Origin: Oscillospiraceae bacterium
GTDB taxonomy: Bacteria; Bacillota; Clostridia; Oscillospirales; CAG-272
Length of the DNA stretch: 34,236 bases
Assembly: GCA_015065215.1 (NCBI GenBank)
Contig: SVQT01000001.1
Coordinates: 1-34,236 of the forward strand
Direction: 5' to 3'
The notes under the pieces: model-generated
The model's database searches: none
The model's input: the letters and a program-made list of their open reading frames with translations, nothing else
What the model was told of the DNA's origin: nothing
Shown here: positions 23,881-33,083 of the stretch, piece by piece
Position numbering within the stretch: position 1 is the first letter of the stretch
Layout of the letters: each line of letters starts with the position of its first letter
Position numbers and translations under genes: made by a program

Positions 23881-24774
23881 TCAGGAATGTGCCATTTCCA
23901 GGGTGAGCCGCACCAGCTCGGTTTCATAATCCAGCTTGTTTTCTACAATATTTAAATAATTGCTGTACCAGCCGACCTCTCGCTGATTGTCCGTCTCACG
24001 GGCGGCGGCAAGACGGCTTTCAGCCAGGGAGAGGAAATCCGCGTGGGTCATTTTGCGCTTCATACGCTCACCGTACATCTGGTTCCATTCAATAAATTCG
24101 ATCTCGCGGGCATTTTGCTCTACGTTGAAGCGCGCCTGCTGCTGCTCACTCAAGGGAAGAAAGGGGGTAGGATCGATTTCCGTGATCCAGCCCAGATCGC
24201 GCATAAAGCACTGTGCCATAGCATGATGGCTTTCCGGGGTGGGATGCACACGGTCGGGCAGGGTCTGATATTCTTTACCAAGCAATGGGCGCAGATAGGC
24301 GAAAAAGTCCACGCAGGGAACAGAAAGCTCGGCGGCGAGGTTGCGCACGATCTCGGCACACTTGGCAAGTCCGTCATTGCAGGTGTTGACTACGGGAGCG
24401 TTCGGCGTTACGTCGTCGCAGGGGGTAGGAGTGCATAGGATCAACTCAGCACCCGCCTTGCGGATCAGCGCAGTCAGCTGCCGCAGAGAAGCCTCAAATT
24501 TTTCAATGCGATGCTGCTTCTTTTCAGACTCATCCGGTCTGCCCTCGTCATAAAGCGTTCGCCCCACGTCGTTCATACCGAACATGACCACAACGGTGTC
24601 GGGGGTGCGGTGCATGCAATCACTATAAAGTCGGGAAATGGCACCGGTGGCGGAATCCCCGCTGACACCGCAGTTCCAGGCAACGATGCCGTCTTTTCTT
24701 AAATATTCGAAAATTTCCGCGATCCAGTATCCGCGGCGAGTGATGCTGTCGCCCAAAAAGCAAATAGTTCTCAT
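23881..24774 (-). CDS. SGNH/GDSL hydrolase (carbohydrate esterase-like)
   Basis: A 297-residue hydrolase without signal peptide. SGNH blocks: ICFLGDSITRRGYW (block I, nucleophile Ser10), WNCGVSGDSA (block II Gly), MFGMNDVGR (block III GxND) and DRVHPTPESH (block V Asp-x-x-His). The C-terminal third (about 205-297) is helical and charged, with no recognised domain. Such enzymes remove acetyl groups from polysaccharides such as rhamnogalacturonan or xylan; its position downstream of a GH106-like hydrolase on the same strand fits pectin-type side chains. RBS GAGGAAG precedes the ATG. The 140-bp gap to the upstream gene is AT-rich and could hold a separate promoter. Confidence 0.88.
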   Translation of the reverse strand: MRTICFLGDSITRRGYWIAEIFEYLRKDGIVAWNCGVSGDSATGAISRLYSDCMHRTPDTVVVMFGMNDVGRTLYDEGRPDESEKKQHRIEKFEASLRQLTALIRKAGAELILCTPTPCDDVTPNAPVVNTCNDGLAKCAEIVRNLAAELSVPCVDFFAYLRPLLGKEYQTLPDRVHPTPESHHAMAQCFMRDLGWITEIDPTPFLPLSEQQQARFNVEQNAREIEFIEWNQMYGERMKRKMTHADFLSLAESRLAAARETDNQREVGWYSNYLNIVENKLDYETELVRLTLEMAHS

Positions 24775-24914
24775 TGATCTTCCTCACAGTTCACTTGATT
24801 TTTTGGCATTGAGAAGAAACAAATATCAACAAACAATAGAACAAATATTATCTAAATATAATGTTTAAAGGGAAAGTGCCGTTGTAACGTAAGCCGAAAT
24901 ATGTCGGGTGCCGA

Positions 24915-27900
24915 TCAGTCCTTGGTGAAGCTTTCGATCACAGGCGAGGAGCAAATGCCTTCTTCTTGCAGGAGGTACTCATAGGTCCAAGCATCCTCCT
25001 TTGTGCGCCAGCCGGAGGGGCTGACATAGGGCAATTTGCGATCCGCCAGATGAACAGGACCAAAGCCATTGGTGCGGCTGATGTAGGCGTCAACATCCAC
25101 GGTGTTGATGCCGTCCTTGGCATCAAGCAGAACGGTGAAGGGGGCAAGGGAGGCTTGTTGCGGCTTGCCACCGTTGGCGCTGACCAGTACCGTAGAGGCA
25201 CGATATTGGCACACGCGCACCTTCAGCTTGCCGGCCTTGGCCTCTACCGGGATGTGGTAGGTCAGCTTGCCGCTGTAGAAGGGCAGGAATTGCTTGGTAA
25301 TGTCGGTAAAGCCCAGCTTTTGGGGCAGCTTGGTGATGAGATTGTAGCGCCCTGCGTTATATACACCAAATTCGCCCAGAATATAGCACCATTCCAGAGC
25401 CGAATGGGTATCGTAATTAAAGCAAAGCTCCAATTGATGCGTGCCGACAGAAAGCGTGGGCAAGGCGTAGGTGCGGATGTCACGGTCCACATAATAGCCG
25501 ATCGGGCGGTTGGAAACAGGCTTGCCATCCAACACAATGGCGGCATCATCAGGCAGCTCAGCGGCCAGCTTCGCGTCCGCGACCTCGATCTCGGTTTCAA
25601 AGCCAAAGCGCAGGCAAACCTTATGCACATCGGTCTTGCCCTCCATGCACCAGGGCTGACAATGGGAGGAGCCCCATACGTCATAGCCCAGCTGACGGCG
25701 GATGGCGGTGTCAGCACGGAGCAGCTCCTCTGTGGGGCGCCAGTCCTCGTCATCCAATTTCAGTTCCGCCATATCCAAAAGCAAAGCGTTGGGCTCATCC
25801 AGCGTGTAGGCGACACGGGCAGGTACGGCAACGGGCACGGTGGTAATGGGCGCTTTTGCGGTGTCTACCGCGCAATCACCCACATAAGGTGTCAGCTTCA
25901 GCAACAAGCTGTCATGGCAAAATACATCGAATGACAAATAAGTCTTACCGTTTTTCTGTGTAGTCCCGGCTTTTTGGATGCTGCCGTCCAGCGAATTGTA
26001 AAGCTCGGCGGCCCAAAGGCCGTTGACGGCAATACGGATACTCTGCTTTTGGGCAAGATCGTGATTGTAGGGATACTTGCCCTGCGCCACGAAGAGCCAG
26101 CGGCAATCGCCGTCCTGACGCATCTGGTAGAGCAGATTGTCGGCAAGAGATCCGCTGTCGTTACGGATCTCGACAGTACGGTATTCATTGAGCGTATCCA
26201 ACAGCGCGGAGCGGGAGAAGGCGATGGCGTCAGAGACCTGGTAAAGCGCCCGCGGACGGTCGCTTTCCATGGCATCCGCGTAGCGGGGGGCGTTCCCCAT
26301 AAAGACCAGCTTACCGCCCGCCCTCTGGAAGGCCTCCAGCCGCTCCAGCGTGCTGGTGCGCAGGGTTTCGCAGCCGGGTACCACGATCACGTCGTAGGCC
26401 ATTTTACCTACCCGCAGGGGGGCAGAGCCCTTTTCGCAAAGCTCCGGCAAAAGCGACTCGCTGATATAGTCAAAATCCATACCGCCAAACAGCAACCATT
26501 CGGTCACCTGCTTGAAATTTTGATCCAGCTGATCGCGCACGAGGGCGGTTTGCTCAGCAGGGCCCCAATGTAACCAGTAGCTCTCTACCGGATGGATCAC
26601 GCCGATGCGCACAACGGGCGTACCACGGGTGAGGGCAGTGTGTACGCGGGAGAAGTGATCCTCAATATAATTATATTCCGCATACCATGGGGATTGGTAG
26701 TTGATCGAGGCCGGATAGTCACGCTTGGCCTCGCCTTTCATTGATACCCAAGAAAGGTGGGGGACGCGGATGGTGACACCAAGGGCAGTTTGCCAGTCAC
26801 CGGCGATTTTATGACGGCGGAAGTCAAAGTCCCAGCCGGTCACGCCGTACAGCTCACTCATCACGCCCTCGCAACCGTACTGATGCGCGGCGGATTGCGC
26901 TTGCTTTGCGGTGGTGTACTCACGTCTGTCGGCCAGCATATCGATGCCGGGCAGATCAAAGCCGCGGAAAGCACGCATAACCTCGCCAACAGCGCCGGTC
27001 TGGGATTTGAGCGTGGGCTCCTGCATCATGTGACCGGTCAAAGCCAAGCCGTTTTTGCGGCACCACGCGCCGCAGTTGTCGGCAAAGGCCTCGGTAAAGC
27101 GCTCGCAGGCGTGGTCATGATAGTGGTAACGAATGGTAGAAGGCTTGCCATCGGCTTGCTCCCAGATCAGCTCAGGGAGGTGAGCGATCAGATCCTCGCC
27201 ATAGGCCTTCTCAAAGGTCTCGGGCAGGTCGTCTGTCCAAGGCAGCAGCACCGTTTTCAGGCTTTGCGCAAAGGGCAGGGTGGTTTTGCGGGCAAACTGG
27301 GGTTCGTCGGTAAACATGGCGGGAATCACGCCGCCAAAATCCTTGCCCACGCGCTTTTTGTAGGTTTCGTAGGTGATTTCAATAAAGCGATCCATCGCCT
27401 TTTTATCCAACGTGTTGACATAGGCTTGATTATTAAAGCGGGGAGAGGTCGGGGAAATCTGCATAAATGCCTGCCAGATCACGCCCTCGGGCTGCTCGCC
27501 TTCCTTCAGCATACGGTAGGACTTCAGTGCGCCGTTTTCATCCAGCACGATGTCGTAATTGCCGAGCAAGCGTTCCTTATCATTGTTGATCCTTACGCCG
27601 TCGGCGCTGATGGTCTTGCTGAATTCAAAGGAGTAAGTACCACCGTTTTCGTCCAGCATGGGTGCGAAGATAAGGAAGCGCTGACGAAAGGCGGGATCCT
27701 TGGTTACAAGACCGCCCGCAAAGCCGGAGGGCCAGCGGTCCTCGTCATACAGCCAGGCCAGCATCTTGTTGTCTCTTGCCTTTTCGACGCAGGCGGCGAC
27801 CAAATCCATAAATTCCTTGGAAAGATACGGAGTGGACATACCGGCGCGCACATGCATATGAAAGCCGCCAAAGCCCATTTGCTGTAAAATGTCGATCTGA

Positions 27901-28025
27901 CGGGTCAGCTCTTTTTTGTCAAGATCACAGTTCCACGCCCAAAAAGGGGTACCCCTGTACTCACTGGTGGGATTTTGGAAAAGTGACTTGGAAAGTGACT
28001 TTTCTTTGGATTTTGGGTAAAGCAT
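24915..28025 (-). CDS. GH106-like glycoside hydrolase (putative alpha-L-rhamnosidase)
   Basis: A 1036-residue intracellular protein (no signal peptide). The N-terminal half reads as a TIM-barrel hydrolase: YRGTPFWAWNCDLDK, MGFGGFHMHVRAGM, LYDEDRWPSGFAGG, FTDEPQFA and TGHMMQEPTLKSQ, with acidic residues at strand ends. The middle has an amidotransferase-like alpha/beta segment (YDVIVVPGCETL ... GKLVFMGNAPRYAD), and the C-terminal third is beta-rich, carbohydrate-binding-like. This layout is that of the large GH106/related alpha-L-rhamnosidase families; exact CAZy assignment is uncertain. The start at 28025 is chosen because AAGGAGG lies just upstream of it and downstream of the alternative ATG at 28049. 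Cytosolic location implies action on imported oligosaccharides. Confidence 0.8.
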   Translation of the reverse strand: MLYPKSKEKSLSKSLFQNPTSEYRGTPFWAWNCDLDKKELTRQIDILQQMGFGGFHMHVRAGMSTPYLSKEFMDLVAACVEKARDNKMLAWLYDEDRWPSGFAGGLVTKDPAFRQRFLIFAPMLDENGGTYSFEFSKTISADGVRINNDKERLLGNYDIVLDENGALKSYRMLKEGEQPEGVIWQAFMQISPTSPRFNNQAYVNTLDKKAMDRFIEITYETYKKRVGKDFGGVIPAMFTDEPQFARKTTLPFAQSLKTVLLPWTDDLPETFEKAYGEDLIAHLPELIWEQADGKPSTIRYHYHDHACERFTEAFADNCGAWCRKNGLALTGHMMQEPTLKSQTGAVGEVMRAFRGFDLPGIDMLADRREYTTAKQAQSAAHQYGCEGVMSELYGVTGWDFDFRRHKIAGDWQTALGVTIRVPHLSWVSMKGEAKRDYPASINYQSPWYAEYNYIEDHFSRVHTALTRGTPVVRIGVIHPVESYWLHWGPAEQTALVRDQLDQNFKQVTEWLLFGGMDFDYISESLLPELCEKGSAPLRVGKMAYDVIVVPGCETLRTSTLERLEAFQRAGGKLVFMGNAPRYADAMESDRPRALYQVSDAIAFSRSALLDTLNEYRTVEIRNDSGSLADNLLYQMRQDGDCRWLFVAQGKYPYNHDLAQKQSIRIAVNGLWAAELYNSLDGSIQKAGTTQKNGKTYLSFDVFCHDSLLLKLTPYVGDCAVDTAKAPITTVPVAVPARVAYTLDEPNALLLDMAELKLDDEDWRPTEELLRADTAIRRQLGYDVWGSSHCQPWCMEGKTDVHKVCLRFGFETEIEVADAKLAAELPDDAAIVLDGKPVSNRPIGYYVDRDIRTYALPTLSVGTHQLELCFNYDTHSALEWCYILGEFGVYNAGRYNLITKLPQKLGFTDITKQFLPFYSGKLTYHIPVEAKAGKLKVRVCQYRASTVLVSANGGKPQQASLAPFTVLLDAKDGINTVDVDAYISRTNGFGPVHLADRKLPYVSPSGWRTKEDAWTYEYLLQEEGICSSPVIESFTKD

Positions 28026-28061
28026 TCTGTTTCCTCCTTGAAAATCCATTGATGCAAGTTA

Positions 28062-28070
28062 ATTGTAACA
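28062..28070 (-). promoter_or_regulatory. Possible extended -10 for glycoside hydrolase gene
   Basis: Reading the minus strand, TGTTACAAT lies about 37 bp upstream of the start codon at 28025: a TG plus a TACAAT hexamer. No good -35 is seen 16-18 bp upstream. Confidence 0.35.
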
Positions 28071-28173
28071 CAGAAAAAACCAAAGAAAAAGAACGGTTTT
28101 AAATTTATTTTGCGTCATTTTATCATTTTAAGGGCTATTGTTTTGCGGTTTTTGACAATGTTCGTAAAATGTC

Positions 28174-28202
28174 TTTTCAAATTCTAATTTTTATGATATA
28201 AT
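28174..28202 (+). promoter_or_regulatory. Promoter of large exported protein gene
   Basis: TTTTCA (28174-28179), 17-bp spacer, TATAAT (28197-28202) preceded by TGA. Transcription start is about 28209, leaving a short leader before the TTG start at 28236. Confidence 0.65.
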
Positions 28203-28235
28203 AATCTAAATATGTGTGAAAGGAGGAAGATTGCT

Positions 28236-30950
28236 TTGAAAAAAAGCTTTTTTCGTGTTCTGTGCCTCTCCCTTTGCTTTTGTATGCTTTGTCCTGTCCT
28301 TGCCGCGCTTGGCACACAGAAAGCTTCTGCCGCCACGGATGAGCGACGCTTTATCTTTGGCGCTTTGCAAGCGGAAAACGGTTCTTCGTATACCGCCACA
28401 GTAGAGGCTCCTCTTTCATTGGCAATTTCCGCCGATCAAAATATTTTTGACGCATTGGATGTTTCGCTTGCGGGCAATACAGAAAGCAACGCGCTGTATA
28501 TTGCGCTGACCAACCACTCAAACGCCTCGAAAATAGAAATTACCTATGGCTATGCCGTAAATCAATCCATCGCTTATCATACCGTTTCGCAGGAGCTCAG
28601 ACCCAACCAAACAGAAAGCCAATCTTTTGTTTTGCCCACGCCGCTGATCGGTCAAGAGACAAGCAGCATTACCATTACCTTTTCGGCGACCGATCGGGCT
28701 GTATCCGGCACGGTTTTGCTGGAATCCTTTTTTGATGTATCGGTCTATACCTCCGAAGAGGAGAGCGAAGCAACTTTTGATACCTGCCGTTTTGTCAAAG
28801 AAACGCAAACCGTTGAAATCTCGGGCGAGCTCAGCTATGCCGCCACCTCCCGCTATGCCGATGCCTCCCTGGAGCTGTTTGCGTTGGATCCGGGTGAGGA
28901 GCTGTATCTGCCAAACAAAATGCCGGTGGCAAGCATGAACGTTTCTTTGAATTTTTCCTTTTCTGTAGAAATCGAATACAGCGAGCTGATCTATTCCCGT
29001 TATGTCATCGCCGCCGTTACCAAAAAGGGTGAGCGTATTCCGTTATGCGCGCCGATCTATCCGGATGTTCCGGCCGAAGCTATCCAACAGGGAATCGGCT
29101 TTAAGGGCTTTCATACCGGGTCGCTGTTTACCGTAGTGGATAGTGGCGCCAACATCGAGATGGTCGATGTCTATCTGGACCGGTTGCTTGGGGATCGCGA
29201 TAGCGGTATTCTTTATATCGGCTCACACTCCTATTATCATTTTGATGAAGCTTATATCCAAACATTAGACCATCGTATTAAAAATTTGACCGGTGCCGGT
29301 TGCAGCGTGTACCTGCGTTTTCTGGTCTCTGCCGATGCCAACGACAATCAAGCGGATCTCAGAGATTATCCGTATGTGACCGACCAAGTGGAGGGAATTG
29401 TCAACAAAGGTATTTCCATTAACAGTCAGACCGATCTTTTGACGATAAACGCCTTCACCGATTTTTTGACCGCTCGCTATTCTGATCCCGCGCAAGGCAA
29501 AATCAGCGGTATTATTCTGGGCAGAAAAGCGGACAGAGCCTCGATTTACGGCTATGTTGGACCGATGAGCCTTGCCAGCTACGCTGAGCAGTATGCCATC
29601 TCACTAAACGTCATTGCCGGCTCGGCCCGCAAAAATAATCCGAACATCCAAATTGTGGTACCGCTATCTGATCGGATGTGGCCGAACACGGTTATGACCG
29701 AAAATCTGACCGGCGATTATTTTGCCGAGCTCTTTTTGCTTTCGCTCTTAGAGGTTTTGCGCACCAATATGCTGCATCCGCCCGCCTTTTGCGTCATGGT
29801 GGAATCCGAAGCGGTGCCGGATCGTTTGGGCGTTACCGGCGAGCATACTTACGGCACTGACCGTCTTTCCGCCCTTCTTTCTATCATCGAACAATATCAT
29901 CATTACTACAATTTTTTAAACAGCGATATTTTGTATGCCTGGTCACCTGCCGCGTCGCTGTCGGATTCCCAGCTGTGCGCGGCGTTTGCGTTGCAATATT
30001 TAGAGCTTTTCTTCCAGGATCGGGTGCAAAGCTTTTTTGTAGATCTCTCTTTGCGTGAAATAGAGGGAAATACCGATATGGCCGCCGCTTTACAATATTT
30101 GGTATCGAATATTGACACGGCGCAAAGTGACACGGTGATCCGCACCGCGTTGCGAGAGTTGGGCGTTACCCATATCGTTGATATTTTCCCTGCGTATACA
30201 GCTGAGAAAATGTTAAAACGCAAGGTGCTGGAGCTGCGCTTAAACGATACGGGCTACAGCGGCGAAAAAACCGTCATTGGCAGCTATGAGCTGTGGAATT
30301 TTTCAAAATCAACCGATCTGCTGGGCTGGTACTCGGGCAACGCTTGCGAAAACCTTTCGGTTATGGGGCGTGCCCTGAACGCCAAATTTTTGCCGACGGC
30401 TAATGGCGAATATGCCGATATTGCCTATCATTTCACTAACCTGACCGACTATTCCTTCGCGCCGCTCCTGCGGTTTAATCTCTGCGTGAAGGGCACTGAC
30501 AACACCCCTTATGAAATACGCGTCTGCCTGTTGGGTGACGGTGTAAATATTGCGGCTTCTATGGTTACTGTAACCGGGGACGCAAGGGACATTTATTTGG
30601 ATCTCACCGCCTATGCGCAGGACATTGACGCTTTGCGCAGTATTCGCGTGATGGCGCGACCACTGAACGGTGACACGGCAGCGTTTGACCTGTGCTTGCA
30701 CGCGGTTTATTTGGAAAGCACTCAACTGGATAACCAGGCGCTGTCAGATCGGATTGCCGCCAGCCAAACCAACGCCCCCACCAACGATCGGAATGATCGT
30801 GACCTAACAACACCGATCCTGATCACAGTGCTGATTTTGATTTGTAGCATTTCGATCACCGCTATCCTGATCGTTCGCCATCAAATCCGCAAAAATAAAA
30901 AGGCTTCCGACAAAAGCGCGCACTCGGATCATGCCGGAGATGAAAAATAA
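28236..30950 (+). CDS. Large exported, membrane-anchored protein (possible DUF5722-like)
   Basis: A 904-residue protein starting at TTG 28236, chosen because AAAGGAGG sits about 9 nt upstream and the product then has a clean signal peptide (KKSFFRVLC, hydrophobic core, cleavage near ASAA at about 31). The ATG at 28212 precedes the RBS and almost coincides with the transcription start. Residues about 40-280 are beta-rich; about 285-650 look alpha/beta, with KGFHTGSLF, YYHFDEAYIQTLDHRIKNLTGAGCSVYLRF and GIILGRKADRAS, resembling TIM-barrel DUF5722/GH-A-like proteins as I recall them, but a catalytic Glu in a GNE-type motif is not evident (LGRKAD instead). A beta-sandwich-like segment follows, then one transmembrane helix near 860-882 and a basic tail. 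Probably an extracellular enzyme or binding protein held by its C-terminus; function unknown. Confidence 0.8.
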   Translation: MKKSFFRVLCLSLCFCMLCPVLAALGTQKASAATDERRFIFGALQAENGSSYTATVEAPLSLAISADQNIFDALDVSLAGNTESNALYIALTNHSNASKIEITYGYAVNQSIAYHTVSQELRPNQTESQSFVLPTPLIGQETSSITITFSATDRAVSGTVLLESFFDVSVYTSEEESEATFDTCRFVKETQTVEISGELSYAATSRYADASLELFALDPGEELYLPNKMPVASMNVSLNFSFSVEIEYSELIYSRYVIAAVTKKGERIPLCAPIYPDVPAEAIQQGIGFKGFHTGSLFTVVDSGANIEMVDVYLDRLLGDRDSGILYIGSHSYYHFDEAYIQTLDHRIKNLTGAGCSVYLRFLVSADANDNQADLRDYPYVTDQVEGIVNKGISINSQTDLLTINAFTDFLTARYSDPAQGKISGIILGRKADRASIYGYVGPMSLASYAEQYAISLNVIAGSARKNNPNIQIVVPLSDRMWPNTVMTENLTGDYFAELFLLSLLEVLRTNMLHPPAFCVMVESEAVPDRLGVTGEHTYGTDRLSALLSIIEQYHHYYNFLNSDILYAWSPAASLSDSQLCAAFALQYLELFFQDRVQSFFVDLSLREIEGNTDMAAALQYLVSNIDTAQSDTVIRTALRELGVTHIVDIFPAYTAEKMLKRKVLELRLNDTGYSGEKTVIGSYELWNFSKSTDLLGWYSGNACENLSVMGRALNAKFLPTANGEYADIAYHFTNLTDYSFAPLLRFNLCVKGTDNTPYEIRVCLLGDGVNIAASMVTVTGDARDIYLDLTAYAQDIDALRSIRVMARPLNGDTAAFDLCLHAVYLESTQLDNQALSDRIAASQTNAPTNDRNDRDLTTPILITVLILICSISITAILIVRHQIRKNKKASDKSAHSDHAGDEK

Positions 30951-30968
30951 GGTGAAAAGAGGACTGTT

Positions 30969-32420
30969 ATGAAAGATATTTCACGCAATCTTACAATGCT
31001 GGTCGATTATTATGAATTGACAATGGGCAATGGCTATTTCCGTAAAAATATGAAGGATAAAATCGCCTATTTTGACGTGTTTTACCGCAAGAATCCGGAT
31101 GACGGCGGCTATGCGATCGCGGCCGGTCTTGAGCAGGTGATCGAATATGTCAACGATTTGCATTTTGATAAAGAGGATATTGACTATCTTCGTCGGCGCG
31201 GATGCTTTCAGGAGGATTTTTTAGAGTATTTGCGGGGCTTTCATTTTACCGGCGATATCTGGGCCGTTCCAGAAGGAACTGTTGTTTTTCCGGGCGAACC
31301 GTTGATGACGGTTCGCGCCCCCGCTATTGAAGCGCAGTTTATCGAGACCTATTTGCTCATGATGCTCAATCACCAGTCACTGATCGCCACAAAGGCGGCA
31401 CGTATTACCAGAGCCGCGAAGGGCAGGGCTATCAGTGAGTTTGGTTCCCGCCGCGCACAAGGGGCCGACGCCGCCATTCTGGGCGCCAGAGCCGCCTATA
31501 TCGGCGGTGTATCCGGTACCGCCTGCGCAATTGCGGATACCGCTTTCGGTGTACCCGCTACCGGTACGATGGCTCACTCCTGGGTACAGATGTTTGATAG
31601 CGAATATGAGGCGTTTAAGGCCTATTGCCAGATTTATCCAAATGACGTTACACTACTGGTTGATACCTATAATGTACTGGAATCCGGTATTCCCAACGCC
31701 ATTCGCGTTTTCAAAGAGGTGTTGGAGCCCCAAGGGATTACCAAATGCGCCGTACGCATTGATTCTGGTGATATTGCCTATCTATCCGGCAAAATCCGCA
31801 AAATGCTGGATGAGGCGGGATTCCCCGATTGTAAGATTGTTGCCTCCAATTCGCTGGATGAATATATCATTCGCGGGCTCATTCATCAAGGCGCGCAAAT
31901 CGACGCCTTCGGTGTCGGCGAGCGACTGATCACCGCCAAGAGCGCTCCCGTTTTCGGCGGGGTTTATAAGCTTTGTGCCGTAGAGGATGCTCAGGGCAAT
32001 ATCATACCCAAAATCAAGCTCAGCGAAAATGTGGGGAAAATTACAACGCCTCACTTTAAAAAGGTCTACCGCTTGATTGGAAAAGACACAGGAAAGGCCG
32101 AGGCAGACCTGCTTTGCGTTTATGATGAAACGATCGATGATACCAAGCCCTTAGAAATTTTTGACCCCGAGAACACCTGGAAAACAAAGATTTTGGAAAA
32201 TTTCAAAGCAGTGGAGCTATTGGTGCCGATCTTTAAAGATGGCAACCAGGTTTACGAATTGCCAAACATTGAGCAAATTCGCGCCCATTGCAAGGCCTCG
32301 CTTGAGAGTATGTGGGATGAGATCAAGCGCTTTGAAAATCCGCACAACTACTATGTGGATCTCTCGCAAAAGCTCTGGGATATAAAATATGGCATGATCA
32401 AGGCACAAAGACACAAATAA
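30969..32420 (+). CDS. pncB: Nicotinate phosphoribosyltransferase
   Basis: A 483-residue NAPRTase of the long bacterial type, making nicotinate mononucleotide from nicotinate and PRPP in NAD salvage. Motifs: LVDYYELTMGNGYF at the N-terminus, YFDVFYRKNPDDGGYAI, ISEFGSRRAQGADAAILGAR, VPATGTMAHSWVQMF, RIDSGDIAYLSGKIR (phosphate-binding) and FGVGERLITAKSAPVFGGVYKL. A weak AGAGGA precedes the ATG, 18 bp after the upstream gene, so the two may be co-transcribed although functionally unrelated. Confidence 0.96.
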   Translation: MKDISRNLTMLVDYYELTMGNGYFRKNMKDKIAYFDVFYRKNPDDGGYAIAAGLEQVIEYVNDLHFDKEDIDYLRRRGCFQEDFLEYLRGFHFTGDIWAVPEGTVVFPGEPLMTVRAPAIEAQFIETYLLMMLNHQSLIATKAARITRAAKGRAISEFGSRRAQGADAAILGARAAYIGGVSGTACAIADTAFGVPATGTMAHSWVQMFDSEYEAFKAYCQIYPNDVTLLVDTYNVLESGIPNAIRVFKEVLEPQGITKCAVRIDSGDIAYLSGKIRKMLDEAGFPDCKIVASNSLDEYIIRGLIHQGAQIDAFGVGERLITAKSAPVFGGVYKLCAVEDAQGNIIPKIKLSENVGKITTPHFKKVYRLIGKDTGKAEADLLCVYDETIDDTKPLEIFDPENTWKTKILENFKAVELLVPIFKDGNQVYELPNIEQIRAHCKASLESMWDEIKRFENPHNYYVDLSQKLWDIKYGMIKAQRHK

Positions 32421-32556
32421 AGGGCTGCGTCATGAGCGCCGAACAAAAAACACACGAAAAAGAATAGAACAAGCCGCTTTGCCATCAAAAAAGTGATGGC
32501 AAAGCGGCTTTTCGGTAGAAATTCTATCGAATTTTGTGTTTTTTAGTTGCGCTCTT
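32419..32556. repeat. Palindromic dispersed repeat, copy 2
   Basis: Second copy of the element at 22125-22282: left block GAACAAAAAACACACGAAAA, a perfect 14-bp internal hairpin (GCCGCTTTGCCATC with GATGGCAAAGCGGC, 32473-32507), GAAATTCTATCGAATTTT and the right block TGTGTTTTTTAGTTGCGCTC. The outer ends (GAGCGC...AAAAAACAC and its inverted GTGTTTTTT...GCGCTC) are terminal inverted repeats. It starts at the pncB stop and may also serve as a terminator for pncB. Bases 32557-32609 show nothing else. Confidence 0.82.
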
Positions 32557-32609
32557 GGCACTCGACGTATATTATACACCTATCGTACCCAGATCACATC
32601 TTCTGCATC

Positions 32610-33083
32610 TCATGGCTCAGCCCTTTTCAAGCCTTTTAACAGCCGCTGTGCCACATCTCGCTCGGCGATGAAATAATAAACCAAATCGCCGGTAGTGCCA
32701 ACGGTGGCGCTGTCATAGCGGGAAAGTCTGGCGTTGAGCTCCTCTCCAGGATAAAGGGCGGCAAGAGAGAGAACCTGCTGCCGTTCGCTTGCGATATACT
32801 CCCGAATGTTGGCTTGCGCCTCGTTCAGCCTGCTTTTATCCGAAAGCGCGAAAAAGCCAAACTCGGTGCCGTCGTTTTCCTCTGATAGATACACCGCCGC
32901 ATCCTTTACTCCATCAAGGTCAGCAAAGTTGGTTCGCACAAAATCCTCATCGGCACGCACAAAGGGGATCGCCCATTCAGCTAACACTCGTTCCGCTGCC
33001 GTTTCCGGCGTGAGGGTTGTCTCTTTTTTGCAAGAGGGGAGAAAAAGCAGCAAAACGGTGAGCAGTAAAAGAATTTTTTTCAT
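32610..33083 (-). CDS. DUF4358 lipoprotein
   Basis: A 157-residue lipoprotein: signal peptide with lipobox LPSC (Cys18), then a single globular domain with TPETAAERVLAEWA, AAVYLSEENDGTEFGFFAL and the C-terminal DLVYYFIAERDVAQRLL, matching the DUF4358 family of Clostridia. Function unknown; in this class it is often encoded beside SGNH and MBOAT proteins in probable cell-envelope O-acetylation loci. The start overlaps the stop of the SGNH gene by 4 bp, so the two are coupled. Confidence 0.85.
   Translation of the reverse strand: MKKILLLLTVLLLFLPSCKKETTLTPETAAERVLAEWAIPFVRADEDFVRTNFADLDGVKDAAVYLSEENDGTEFGFFALSDKSRLNEAQANIREYIASERQQVLSLAALYPGEELNARLSRYDSATVGTTGDLVYYFIAERDVAQRLLKGLKRAEP

Noticed and set aside
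24966-27887. Long plus-strand open frames opposite the glycoside hydrolase gene (24966-25934, 25974-26573, 26757-27887)
   Set aside because: They mirror the codon pattern of the minus-strand gene, have no RBS and encode no recognisable motifs.
28026-28049. ATG at 28049 (minus strand) as start of the glycoside hydrolase
   Set aside because: The RBS AAGGAGG lies between it and the ATG at 28025, which is correctly spaced.
28212-28235. ATG at 28212 as start of the large exported protein
   Set aside because: The AGGAGG lies downstream of it and the transcript is predicted to begin only about 3 nt before; TTG at 28236 gives a clean signal peptide.
22125-32556. CRISPR-like repeats
   Set aside because: There are only two copies about 10 kb apart with internal palindromes and no spacers.
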